In this document: piece by piece, positions 40,689 to 49,510 of the stretch
Layout: every line of letters begins with the position of its first letter
Numbering within the stretch: position 1 is the first letter of the stretch
DNA from: CAUPWF01 sp036656615
Lineage (GTDB): Bacteria > Bacillota > Clostridia > Lachnospirales > Lachnospiraceae
NCBI GenBank assembly: GCA_036656615.1
Contig: JAVXHY010000004.1
Location: 38,224-102,223, forward strand
Direction of reading: 5' to 3'
Length of the DNA: 64,000 nt
Notes under the pieces: generated by a model
The model's input: only the letters and a program-made list of their open reading frames with translations
Databases searched by the model: none
What the model was told of the DNA's origin: nothing
Program-made: the position numbers and the translations under genes

Positions 40689-42113
40689 ATGAAAAAAATA
40701 CAAGATACAGGTTTACATGAAGAATGTGGTGTATTTGGTGCCTATGATTTGGATGGTGATAATGTTACCCCATCTATTTATTATGGTCTATTTGCATTGC
40801 AGCATCGTGGGCAAGAAAGTTGTGGAATTGCAGTTACAGATACTCATGGGAGATGTAAGGTCCAGTCAAAGAAAGGATTGGGTCTTGTAAATGATGTTTT
40901 TTCGGAATCGACCCTAGGTGAGCTGTCTGGTAATTTAGGTGTAGGACATGTGCGTTATTCTACAGCTGGAGATTCGCGCTTGGAAAATGCACAACCATTA
41001 GTCATTAATTATATTAAGGGGACACTTGCAATTGCACATAATGGTAATTTAGTAAATGCCATTGAACTGCGCAAAGAGCTGGAGTATACAGGGGCGATTT
41101 TTCAAACAACTGTAGATTCAGAGGTTATGGCATATCATATTGCAAGAGAACGATTGAATTCTAAGACAGTAGAGGAAGCAGTCAAGCTAGCCATGATGAA
41201 GATTAAGGGTGCCTATGCACTGGTAGTTGTAAGTCCTCGTAAAATGATAGGTGCAAGAGATCCATGGGGATTGAAGCCTTTGTGTATTGGGAAACGTAAC
41301 AATACTTACTTTTTGGTTTCTGAAAGTTGTGCATTAGCTGCTGTAGATGCAGAATTTGTACGAGATGTAAAGCCTGGTGAGATTGTAACTATTACCCAGG
41401 ATGGAATTGCATCGGATACCAGTATGATGTTAAACCCTGAAAAACAAGCTAGATGTATTTTTGAATACATCTATTTTGCGCGTACAGATAGTACCATTGA
41501 CGGTGTAAATGTATATCATGCAAGAATCCTGGCAGGGAAAGCGCTGGCTCAGTCATATCCAGTGGAAGCAGATTTGGTTGTAGGTGTGCCGGATTCTGGA
41601 TTGGTGGCAGCCAAAGGTTATTCAGAACAGTCTGGTATTCCCTATGGGATGGCATTTCACAAGAACAGCTATGTAGGCCGTACATTTATTAAACCAAATC
41701 AAAGCCAAAGAGTATCCAGTGTAAAAATCAAACTGAATGTACTTGGTGAAGTAGTAAAAGGGAAACGTATTATTATGGTAGATGATTCAATTGTCAGAGG
41801 AACTACCAGCGCTAATATTATTAAAATGCTTAAAGCAGCCGGTGCGGCAGAGGTTCATGTAAGGATCAGCTCTCCACCATTTCTGCACCCTTGTTACTTT
41901 GGAACCGATGTACCATCTAATGAACAATTGATTGCGCATTCTCATACGCAAGATGAAATCTGTGAAAAGATAGGTGCAGATTCATTGGGATATATGGAAG
42001 TAGACAAGTTGAATACGATGATTGGTGATTTAGCCTTCTGTGATGCTTGCTTTACAGGAAACTATCCAATGGAAGTACCAAATGAAGATATTAGTCATGC
42101 ATTTGATGACTAG
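40689..42113 (+). CDS. purF: Amidophosphoribosyltransferase
   Basis: The first committed enzyme of purine synthesis, making phosphoribosylamine from PRPP and glutamine. An Ntn-hydrolase glutaminase domain begins after a short propeptide (EECGVFGAYDLDG, Cys13 as the future N-terminal nucleophile). The PRTase domain shows IIMVDDSIVRGTTSANI. C-terminal Cys residues (SCALAA, FCDACFTGNYPME) fit the iron-sulfur-containing Bacillus type. ATG 40689, 9 bases after AGGAG, is preferred over ATG 40683 at 3 bases. Confidence 0.96.
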   Translation: MKKIQDTGLHEECGVFGAYDLDGDNVTPSIYYGLFALQHRGQESCGIAVTDTHGRCKVQSKKGLGLVNDVFSESTLGELSGNLGVGHVRYSTAGDSRLENAQPLVINYIKGTLAIAHNGNLVNAIELRKELEYTGAIFQTTVDSEVMAYHIARERLNSKTVEEAVKLAMMKIKGAYALVVVSPRKMIGARDPWGLKPLCIGKRNNTYFLVSESCALAAVDAEFVRDVKPGEIVTITQDGIASDTSMMLNPEKQARCIFEYIYFARTDSTIDGVNVYHARILAGKALAQSYPVEADLVVGVPDSGLVAAKGYSEQSGIPYGMAFHKNSYVGRTFIKPNQSQRVSSVKIKLNVLGEVVKGKRIIMVDDSIVRGTTSANIIKMLKAAGAAEVHVRISSPPFLHPCYFGTDVPSNEQLIAHSHTQDEICEKIGADSLGYMEVDKLNTMIGDLAFCDACFTGNYPMEVPNEDISHAFDD

Positions 42114-42132
42114 TGATATGGAGGAATAAAAA

Positions 42133-43563
42133 GTGAACGATAGATATCAAAGCCCTTTATCCGAAAGATATGCAAGTAAAGAAATGCAATATATCTTTTC
42201 TCCTGATAAGAAATTCAAGACATGGAGAAAGCTTTGGATTGCTCTTGCAGAAACTGAGAAGGAACTTGGATTGCAAATTACAACGGAGCAAATTGATGAA
42301 CTAAAGGCTCATGCAGAAACAATTAATTATGAAACGGCGAAGGAAAGAGAACGGATTGTGCGTCATGATGTTATGGCTCATGTATATGCTTATGGAGAGC
42401 AATGTCCTAAAGCAAAAGGAATTATTCACTTAGGTGCTACCTCTTGTTATGTGGGTGATAATACAGATATTATTGTAATGGCAGAAGCACTTAAGCTTGT
42501 AAAAAGCAAGCTTGTGAATGTACTTTCTGAATTATCTGTATTTGCAGATAAATATAAAGACCTTCCCACTTTAGGTTTTACTCATTTTCAGCCGGCTCAA
42601 CCGACCACAGTAGGAAAACGTGCAACTCTTTGGATGCAGGAATTTCTGTTGGATTTAGAAGACTTGGATTATCTGATTGGAAGCTTAAAATTACTGGGAT
42701 CAAAAGGAACGACAGGAACGCAGGCCAGCTTCTTGGAATTATTTGATGGAAATCAGGAATTAATTGACAAAATTGATCCTATGATTGCAAAAAAAATGGG
42801 ATTTTCAGAATGTTATTTAGTTTCCGGTCAAACCTATTCCCGCAAAATAGATACAAGGGTATTGAATGTATTAGCTGGGATTGCAGCAAGTGCTCATAAA
42901 TTTTCCAATGATATTCGTTTGCTGCAGCATTTAAAGGAAGTGGAAGAACCATTTGAAAAGACACAAATAGGCTCATCCGCAATGGCATATAAGAGAAATC
43001 CAATGCGAAGTGAGCGTATTGCATCTTTGGCACGTTATGTTATGGTAGATGCTATGAATCCGGCAATTACATCTGCAACCCAGTGGTTTGAAAGAACCTT
43101 GGATGATTCGGCAAATAAGCGACTAAGTATACCGGAAGGATTTTTGGCAATTGATGGTATTTTGGATCTTTGCTTAAATGTAGTAGATGGCTTAGTGGTA
43201 TATCCAAAAGTAATAGAAAAAAGATTAATGTCAGAACTTCCATTTATGGCAACCGAAAATATTATGATGGATGCTGTAAAAGCTGGAGGAGACAGACAGG
43301 AGCTTCACGAAAGAATTCGTGAATTATCTATGCAGGCAGGAAAAAATGTAAAAGAAAAAGGTCTGGATAATAACTTGCTGGACTTGATTGCAGAAGATCA
43401 GGCATTTAACTTATCCTTGGAAGAGTTGAATAAGACCATGGATCCAACTAAATATGTAGGACGGGCTATCGAACAGGTGGACATGTTTTTAAATAAGGCA
43501 ATACGTCCTATGTTGGAAGCAAATAAAGATTTACTTGGTTTAAAAGCAGATATTACAGTATAG
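42133..43563 (+). CDS. purB: Adenylosuccinate lyase
   Basis: Removes fumarate from SAICAR and adenylosuccinate. The sequence has the superfamily signature GSSAMAYKRNPMRSE with the catalytic loop, HLGATSCYVGDNTD, and TLGFTHFQPAQPTTVGKRA. 476 residues, normal for this branch. It starts with GTG at 42133 after a TGGAGG site, 19 bases behind purF, and is followed by a strong terminator. Confidence 0.96.
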   Translation: MNDRYQSPLSERYASKEMQYIFSPDKKFKTWRKLWIALAETEKELGLQITTEQIDELKAHAETINYETAKERERIVRHDVMAHVYAYGEQCPKAKGIIHLGATSCYVGDNTDIIVMAEALKLVKSKLVNVLSELSVFADKYKDLPTLGFTHFQPAQPTTVGKRATLWMQEFLLDLEDLDYLIGSLKLLGSKGTTGTQASFLELFDGNQELIDKIDPMIAKKMGFSECYLVSGQTYSRKIDTRVLNVLAGIAASAHKFSNDIRLLQHLKEVEEPFEKTQIGSSAMAYKRNPMRSERIASLARYVMVDAMNPAITSATQWFERTLDDSANKRLSIPEGFLAIDGILDLCLNVVDGLVVYPKVIEKRLMSELPFMATENIMMDAVKAGGDRQELHERIRELSMQAGKNVKEKGLDNNLLDLIAEDQAFNLSLEELNKTMDPTKYVGRAIEQVDMFLNKAIRPMLEANKDLLGLKADITV

Positions 43564-43564
43564 T

Positions 43565-43599
43565 AAAAAAGGATGTTTTTTAACATCCTTTTTTATTTT
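43565..43599 (+). terminator. Terminator after purB
   Basis: AAAAAAGGATGTT (43565-43577), a TTTT loop, then AACATCCTTTTTT (43582-43594), a perfect stem with a T-tract. Confidence 0.85.
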
Positions 43600-43696
43600 A
43601 GAAAATAGAGGGCATATTTTGTAAATATCCATCATATAATTATATGAATGACTAAACCATGATCGTTACTGATGTTGAATAAATAATCTGTCAATA

Positions 43697-43725
43697 TTGT
43701 AAAGTGTGGTAATATGTGATACAAT
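43697..43725 (+). promoter_or_regulatory. Promoter of the sirtuin-like gene
   Basis: TTGTAA (43697-43702), a 17-base spacer and an extended -10 TGATACAAT (TACAAT at 43720-43725). The remaining sequence between the purB terminator and this promoter shows nothing else. Confidence 0.65.
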
Positions 43726-43780
43726 AAAAACAGTCAAATACCCCGTATTTTGACGTACGAATTGGAAGGTGGGTGATGAG

Positions 43781-44539
43781 ATGGAGAAGAGTTTGCAGCA
43801 GATGTTGGAGGAAAGTAAGTATACCGTCGTATTAAGTGGGTTTGGTATGCTAGTGGAAAGTGGTTATCCTGGTCTGCGTGATGGAGATGAGTCTTATGAG
43901 ATTGAGCAGAAATATGGCTACTCAACAGAGGAAATTTTTCATAGTTCATTTTATAATACTCGCAAGGAATTGTTTTACGACTTTTTTAGAAATGAAGTTT
44001 TAGAGTATGCAAAGATACCTCCGGGAAAGGGGTTTTATGAATTAGCTGAATTGCAGAAGCTAGGATTAATTCAAACCATTATTACTCGGAGAATTTATGA
44101 TTTGCCGGTTCGCGCGGGCTGTGAGAATGTGATAGAGTTACATGGCAATATATTCGATATTTATTGCCCCCATTGTGGCAAAACATATTCGGTAGACGCA
44201 ATACGTAATTCAAAGAAGGTTCCGCTATGTACGGAGTGTAATACACCGATTCGACCACGAGTATGTCTGTTTGGAGAAATGGTAGATAATGGTTTAATTA
44301 CAAAGGCAGCCGAAGAGGTCGCAAAAGCAGAAGTATTGTTGATTTTAGGTACAAACTTGAAAACATATCTGTGTGAACAAACCATTGATTATTATAAGGG
44401 GGATAAAATGGTATTGGTAACCCTTAATAATCATTTTTCGGATAAATATGCGGATTTTGTAATACATAAACGTGTAGATGACACTTTAGAGCAAGTATTG
44501 AATGGGGTAAAGGAAAAAACTCCTGGTTTTGTATTGTAA
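43781..44539 (+). CDS. Divergent Sir2/sirtuin-like protein
   Basis: 252 residues with the sirtuin framework: VVLSGFGMLVESGYPGLRDGD where active enzymes have GAGxSxxSGIPDFR, ELHGN with the general-base His, a four-Cys zinc site (CPHC and CTEC), and LILGTNLKTY in the late Rossmann part. The NAD/nicotinamide motif TQNxD is replaced by TRRIYD, and the GAG and PDFR motifs are altered, so deacylase activity is doubtful. NAD or ADP-ribose binding or structural roles are possible. Start ATG 43781 after AGGTGG; a GTG at 43769 is an alternative. Confidence 0.75.
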   Translation: MEKSLQQMLEESKYTVVLSGFGMLVESGYPGLRDGDESYEIEQKYGYSTEEIFHSSFYNTRKELFYDFFRNEVLEYAKIPPGKGFYELAELQKLGLIQTIITRRIYDLPVRAGCENVIELHGNIFDIYCPHCGKTYSVDAIRNSKKVPLCTECNTPIRPRVCLFGEMVDNGLITKAAEEVAKAEVLLILGTNLKTYLCEQTIDYYKGDKMVLVTLNNHFSDKYADFVIHKRVDDTLEQVLNGVKEKTPGFVL

Positions 44540-44562
44540 ATCCAATGCTCATTGTATATAAT
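44534..44562 (+). promoter_or_regulatory. Promoter of gltX
   Basis: TTGTAA (44534-44539) overlaps the stop codon of the preceding gene. A 17-base spacer and a consensus TATAAT (44557-44562) follow. Confidence 0.65.
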
Positions 44563-44600
44563 GACAATAGCAAAAGGAAAAAAGAACAGGAGTGTTGAAA

Positions 44601-46052
44601 ATGAAAAAAGTAAGAACAAGGTTTGCCCCAAGTCCAACGGGCAGAATGCATGTTGGAAATTTGAGAACTGCATTATATGCATATCTAATTGCAAAACATG
44701 AAGGTGGAGATTTTGTACTTCGAATTGAAGATACGGATCAAGAACGTTTTGTAGAGGGCGCACTTGAAATCATATATCGTACGCTGGAAAAGACGGGTCT
44801 GGTTCACGATGAAGGGCCTGATAAGGATGGAGGTTTTGGTCCTTATGTGCAAAGTGAGAGAAATGAGCAAGGACTGTATTTAAAATATGCAAAACAACTA
44901 ATTGAACAAGGTGATGCATATTATTGTTTTTGCGATAAAGAACGTTTGGAGACTCTTCGCACATCGGTAACAGATGCAGATATTATTGTTTATGACAAGC
45001 ATTGTCTAGGCTTGAGCAAAGAAGAGATAGAGGCTAATTTATCTGCTGGGAAGCCATATGTTATTCGCATTAATATGCCGACGAAAGGAAACACTACGTT
45101 TTACGATGATATTTACGGTGAAATTGTTGTTCCAAATGCAGAGCTGGATGATATGATTCTTATAAAGTCTGATGGATTTCCAACCTATAACTTTGCAAAT
45201 GTGATTGATGATCATTTACAGGAAATAACGCATGTAGTGAGGGGAAATGAATATCTATCTTCTGCACCTAAGTATAACCGCTTATATGAAGCGTTTGGAT
45301 GGGAAGTGCCTGTTTATGTACATTGTCCATTGATTACCAATGAAGAACACAAAAAGCTAAGTAAAAGATGTGGACATTCTTCCTATGAAGATTTAGTAGA
45401 TCAGGGATTTTTAACAGAAGCGATTATTAATTTTGTTGCCTTGTTAGGATGGAGTCCTTCTGATAACAGGGAAATTTTTTCTTTGGAGGAATTGGTGGAA
45501 GCTTTTGATTATCATCATATGTCAAAGTCACCTGCAGTTTTTGATGTTGTGAAATTAAAGTGGATGAATGGAGAATATATAAAAAATATGGAGTTCGATG
45601 CATTTTACAAGCTAGCTGAACCTGTTATTAAGGATGTGGTAAGCAAGAATTATGACGGGAAGAAGATTGCCATATTGGTAAAGACTAGAATTGAAATGAT
45701 ACCGGATATCAGAGAACAAATAGATTTTTTTGAAGCGCTTCCTGTATATAGTACAGAAATGTATACGCATAAGAAGATGAAGACAAATTCGGATACTTCA
45801 TTGGAAGTATTGACTGAGATTTTACCACTTTTTGAAGCAGAAGATGATTATAGTAATGCTCATTTATTTGAGGTATTAAAAGGGTATGTAGAAAAAAAAG
45901 GCTGCAAAAATGGATATGTAATGTGGCCGATTAGAACTGCAGTTTCAGGCAAACAAAATACACCTGGTGGAGCAACAGAGATTATGGAAATTCTTGGAAA
46001 AGAAGAATCATTAATCCGCATTCGTAAAGGAATTGAATTATTAAGTCAATAA
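44601..46052 (+). CDS. gltX: Glutamate--tRNA ligase
   Basis: Charges tRNA-Glu. Class I motifs are present: a HIGH-like HVGN in FAPSPTGRMHVGNLRTALYA, DTDQERF, and KLSKR in EHKKLSKRCGHSSYEDL. A helical anticodon-binding domain follows. 483 residues from ATG 44601, 8 bases after AGGAG. I cannot tell from sequence whether it also charges tRNA-Gln. Confidence 0.96.
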   Translation: MKKVRTRFAPSPTGRMHVGNLRTALYAYLIAKHEGGDFVLRIEDTDQERFVEGALEIIYRTLEKTGLVHDEGPDKDGGFGPYVQSERNEQGLYLKYAKQLIEQGDAYYCFCDKERLETLRTSVTDADIIVYDKHCLGLSKEEIEANLSAGKPYVIRINMPTKGNTTFYDDIYGEIVVPNAELDDMILIKSDGFPTYNFANVIDDHLQEITHVVRGNEYLSSAPKYNRLYEAFGWEVPVYVHCPLITNEEHKKLSKRCGHSSYEDLVDQGFLTEAIINFVALLGWSPSDNREIFSLEELVEAFDYHHMSKSPAVFDVVKLKWMNGEYIKNMEFDAFYKLAEPVIKDVVSKNYDGKKIAILVKTRIEMIPDIREQIDFFEALPVYSTEMYTHKKMKTNSDTSLEVLTEILPLFEAEDDYSNAHLFEVLKGYVEKKGCKNGYVMWPIRTAVSGKQNTPGGATEIMEILGKEESLIRIRKGIELLSQ

Positions 46053-46063
46053 GGGAGATGTCT

Positions 46064-47911
46064 ATGAGTTTTAATGAAGCTCAATCTAAGGCAATCACTC
46101 ACAATAAAGGACCCATGATGGTTCTGGCTGGTCCCGGCTCAGGGAAGACCCTCGTTATTACCAAACGAATTGAATATTTAATTAACCATTATAAGGTAAG
46201 ACCAGAAGAAATTCTGGTCATTACCTTTACAAAAGCAGCATCGAAAGAAATGAAAGAACGATTTAATCGTCTTACAAAGGGAGAACATTTACCAGTCACC
46301 TTTGGCACTTTCCATGGAGTTTATTATGGAATATTAAAATGGGCTTATCATATTCATGCTGGAAATATATTTTCCGAGGAAGAAAAGCTTCAATTATTAA
46401 AAGAAGTAATCAGTCAGATTGAAATGGAAATAGAAGATGAAAGTGAGTTTTTGCAAGGAATTGCCGGAGAAATAAGCAATATAAAGAATAATCAAATTGA
46501 GTTAGAGCAGTATCATTCTCTTCATTGTCCGGAGTCTGTTTTTCGGGATATTTATGAGAATTATGAGCAGAAAAGAAAAAAATTAAGAAAAATAGATTTT
46601 GATGATATGTTAGTTTTATGTTTTCAGCTTTTTAAAAGCAGATCAGATATTTTGAAACAATGGCAGGCAAAATTCCGATATATTTTAATTGATGAGTTTC
46701 AGGATATTAATAGGGTTCAGTATGATGTTATTCGGATGCTGGCGGCGCCTGAACATAATTTGTTTATTGTAGGAGATGATGATCAGTCTATTTATCGATT
46801 TCGAGGTGCGAAACCAGAAATTATGTTGAGATTTCAAAAAGATTACAAAAGGGCACAGGAAATCTTATTGAACATCAATTATCGTTCCACAAAGGCTATC
46901 ATTCAAGGTGCTGGAAGAGTAGTCGCTCATAATACCAATCGATTTCCAAAGCAAATCACTACTTTGAATGAACAAGGTGTGGATATTCATATTCAAGAAG
47001 TACGTCATCCGATTGAAGAAAGTAAATATATTTTAAAACAGATAGAATTACTAAAAAAAGAGGGTGTAGAAGCCTCAGAGATAGCGGTGCTTTTTAGAAC
47101 CAATACAGAGCCCCGGGCTTTAGCAGAGACGTTACTGGAATATAGTGTTCCGTTTCAAATGAAGGAGCACTTACCCAATATATATGATCATTTTATAGGG
47201 AAGAATATCCAAACATATTTACAAATGGCTATGGGCAGCAGAAAACGGAAAGATTTTCTAGATATTATGAATCGGCCCAAGCGTTACATTGGAAGAGACA
47301 GTATAGAAAAAAATGAGGTTTCATTTGAAGATTTGCGAAGCTTCTATAGTGATATGGATTGGATGTGTGATCGAATTGATCAATTTGAATTGGATTTGCG
47401 TATGTTAAGTAATATGGCTCCTTATGCAGGAATTCAGTATATTAGAAAACATATTGGTTATGATGAATTCTTGAAAGAATATGCACAATTTCGCCGAATG
47501 AATGTGACGGACTTATATGAAATTATAGAAGAAATACAGGAAAGATCAAAGTCCTTTAAAACAACAGAGGATTGGATTGCTCATATAGCATTGTATACAG
47601 AAGAACTAAAAAAACAAGCCAGAAAAAAAGATACAAATGCAGATGCGGTGACTTTGTTGACGATGCATGGAGCAAAAGGCTTAGAATATGATACGGTTTT
47701 TATATTAGGGGCAAATGAAGATATTGTACCTTATAAGAAAGCAAAGCTCTTAGAAGAAATTGAAGAAGAGCGAAGAATGTTTTATGTAGCCATGACAAGA
47801 GCAAAAAGAAGGCTGATTATTTCATATACAAAAGAACGAAACGGAAAAGAGCTTACTCCTTCCCGCTTCGTCAATGAATTATTAGAAACTACAGCAAATA
47901 CCAGTAATTAG
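46064..47911 (+). CDS. UvrD/Rep-family superfamily 1 DNA helicase
   Basis: A 615-residue 3'-5' helicase. Ordered motifs: Q motif SFNEAQSKAI, Walker A LAGPGSGKTLVITKRI, Ia FTKAASKEMKERF, II LIDEFQDIN, III VGDDDQSIYRFRGA, IV NYRSTKAI, V TMHGAKGLEYDTVF, VI FYVAMTRAKRRLIIS. It is about 100 residues shorter than PcrA and ends soon after motif VI, so it lacks the C-terminal RNA-polymerase-binding tail. A role in repair or replication restart is likely, but it is a paralogue rather than PcrA itself. Start at 46064 after GGGAG; it follows gltX by 11 bases. Confidence 0.88.
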   Translation: MSFNEAQSKAITHNKGPMMVLAGPGSGKTLVITKRIEYLINHYKVRPEEILVITFTKAASKEMKERFNRLTKGEHLPVTFGTFHGVYYGILKWAYHIHAGNIFSEEEKLQLLKEVISQIEMEIEDESEFLQGIAGEISNIKNNQIELEQYHSLHCPESVFRDIYENYEQKRKKLRKIDFDDMLVLCFQLFKSRSDILKQWQAKFRYILIDEFQDINRVQYDVIRMLAAPEHNLFIVGDDDQSIYRFRGAKPEIMLRFQKDYKRAQEILLNINYRSTKAIIQGAGRVVAHNTNRFPKQITTLNEQGVDIHIQEVRHPIEESKYILKQIELLKKEGVEASEIAVLFRTNTEPRALAETLLEYSVPFQMKEHLPNIYDHFIGKNIQTYLQMAMGSRKRKDFLDIMNRPKRYIGRDSIEKNEVSFEDLRSFYSDMDWMCDRIDQFELDLRMLSNMAPYAGIQYIRKHIGYDEFLKEYAQFRRMNVTDLYEIIEEIQERSKSFKTTEDWIAHIALYTEELKKQARKKDTNADAVTLLTMHGAKGLEYDTVFILGANEDIVPYKKAKLLEEIEEERRMFYVAMTRAKRRLIISYTKERNGKELTPSRFVNELLETTANTSN

Positions 47912-48237
47912 TCTTCTTCATCCAACTCGTCAAATTCTTGTGCATCCAGCCATTCATCAAATGCATCTGCTGCATTTTCATATTCATCATCATCTTCAAT
48001 GTTGTCAAGTAATGGTTCACCGTCTTCTTCACGGTAACGATAAATGAATACTTCACCTTCTTCATCTGCCTCTTCCTCTTCATCTAATGGAAGTAACGCA
48101 ATATAATCATTTCCGTCTACTTCATAAATAGTGAGAACGGCACATTCCACAACTTCGTCATTGTCAAGTGTTAAGGTAACCGTTACCTCTTCGTCATCGT
48201 GGTTATTACAAGTACAGTCATTCTTATGGTCATTCAT
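47908..48237 (-). CDS. DUF1292-family acidic protein
   Basis: 109 residues, very acidic. It starts MNDHKNDCTCNNHDDEEV, has the DUF1292 core (VTLTLDNDEVVECAVLTIYEVDGNDYIALLPLD), then EEEGEVFIYRYREEDGEPLLDNIEDDDEYENAADAFDEW. DUF1292 is widespread in Firmicutes and its function is not established. The start is at 48237, 8 bases after AGGAG. Its stop codon overlaps that of the helicase gene on the other strand, with no terminator between them. Confidence 0.85.
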   Translation of the reverse strand: MNDHKNDCTCNNHDDEEVTVTLTLDNDEVVECAVLTIYEVDGNDYIALLPLDEEEEADEEGEVFIYRYREEDGEPLLDNIEDDDEYENAADAFDEWLDAQEFDELDEED

Positions 48238-48311
48238 ATTGGATTCTCCTTTTTTATTCATACAATTACTCTATCAGACTGACCATAGAATTGCAAGCAA
48301 AAAAAACGCTA

Positions 48312-48339
48312 TTGACATTATACTAAAAAGAGATAAAAT
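48312..48339 (+). promoter_or_regulatory. Promoter of the sugar-binding lipoprotein gene
   Basis: TTGACA (48312-48317), a 16-base spacer and TAAAAT (48334-48339). It lies within the divergent region shared with the DUF1292 gene. Confidence 0.6.
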
Positions 48340-48400
48340 ATAGTAAGGTGTGCACAAACGTGGGAATGAATAGAAAAGTACAATCAGGAGGAATATCATA

Positions 48401-49387
48401 ATGAAAAAACATATATCGGAGCTTATCCTTCTTTTGGTTTTTTGTGTTTTATTATTAACAGGCTGCAAAAAGGATGTTGGGACACCGGAGGATAATGCAA
48501 TCAATAGCAATACTAATAAGGAAGACGAAATAACATATACATTTGGATATAGTTGTATTACAATGGAGAATCCATATTTTGTTACTTTGGAAGAGGCAAT
48601 TCGGGAACAAGTTGAAAAGGAAGGCAATACCTTAATTACTAGAGATCCAGCATTAGATGTGCAAGTGCAAATTGAGCAAATTAAAGATATGATTAGTCAG
48701 GGAATTGATGCTATATTTTTGACGCCTGTGGATTGGCAGGCAATACAACCTGCAATTGATGCACTTAAAGAAGCGGATGTAAAGATTATCAACATAGATA
48801 CACAGATTAGTGATGTGGGAAGCGTTGATTCTTATATTGGAACAGATAATAAGACAGCAGGATTTATTTGTGGGCAGGATCTTGTGGAGAAGCACCCGGA
48901 TGGAGGCAAGATTATTATTTTAGAATGTCCTACCATGAATTCTATTAATGACAGAATTACCGGATTTGAAGAAGCAATTGCAGAACAAGGATTTGAAGTG
49001 GTGGCAAGAGAAGATGTGCATGGAGATTTGGAGAAGTCCTTGAGCAAAACAAAAGAACTTCTTGAAAAAAATCCGGATATTACTGCTATTATGTGTGGAA
49101 ATGATCCTTCTGCTTTGGGAGCTCTCGTAGCAGTCAATACAGCAAATCGAAAAGATATGGTCATTTATGGTATAGATGGATCTCCTGATTTAAAAAAAGA
49201 ATTAGTAAAAAAGGATACATTAATAGCAGGGACTGCAGCTCAATCACCAATCAATATCGGGAAAACTGCCGTTGAGGTGGCTTTGAATATATTAAATAAA
49301 GAAGATTATGAGAAAGAAATATATGAGGAAACTTTCTTGATAAATAAAGAAAATGTTGATATGTATGGTATTGATGGTTGGCAGTAA
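48401..49387 (+). CDS. Sugar ABC transporter substrate-binding lipoprotein (ribose/galactose type), orphan
   Basis: 328 residues. Lipobox LTGC with Cys22, then a type 1 periplasmic-binding domain: ITMENPYFVTLEEAIREQVEKEG, SQGIDAIFLTPVDWQAIQPAI, YIGTDNKTAGFICGQDLV, ITAIMCGNDPSALGALVA and IYGIDGSPDLKKEL. It resembles RbsB-type proteins. No permease or ATPase gene is nearby, and a terminator follows, so it must pair with a transporter encoded elsewhere or serve as a receptor. AGGAGG precedes the ATG. Confidence 0.88.
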   Translation: MKKHISELILLLVFCVLLLTGCKKDVGTPEDNAINSNTNKEDEITYTFGYSCITMENPYFVTLEEAIREQVEKEGNTLITRDPALDVQVQIEQIKDMISQGIDAIFLTPVDWQAIQPAIDALKEADVKIINIDTQISDVGSVDSYIGTDNKTAGFICGQDLVEKHPDGGKIIILECPTMNSINDRITGFEEAIAEQGFEVVAREDVHGDLEKSLSKTKELLEKNPDITAIMCGNDPSALGALVAVNTANRKDMVIYGIDGSPDLKKELVKKDTLIAGTAAQSPINIGKTAVEVALNILNKEDYEKEIYEETFLINKENVDMYGIDGWQ

Positions 49388-49397
49388 ATGAAAAATG

Positions 49398-49430
49398 GTG
49401 TTATAAGTAAGCCGCTTATAACACTTTTTC
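49398..49430 (+). terminator. Terminator after the sugar-binding lipoprotein gene
   Basis: Perfect 10-bp stem GTGTTATAAG (49398-49407) / CTTATAACAC (49415-49424) followed by TTTTT. Confidence 0.85.
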
Positions 49431-49510
49431 TGTGCAAAAAATTGTATTTCATGTATAATGATAATGAAACACTTCACCTAAGGGCAGAGTTTCAAGAAAG
49501 GAAGATTCGA

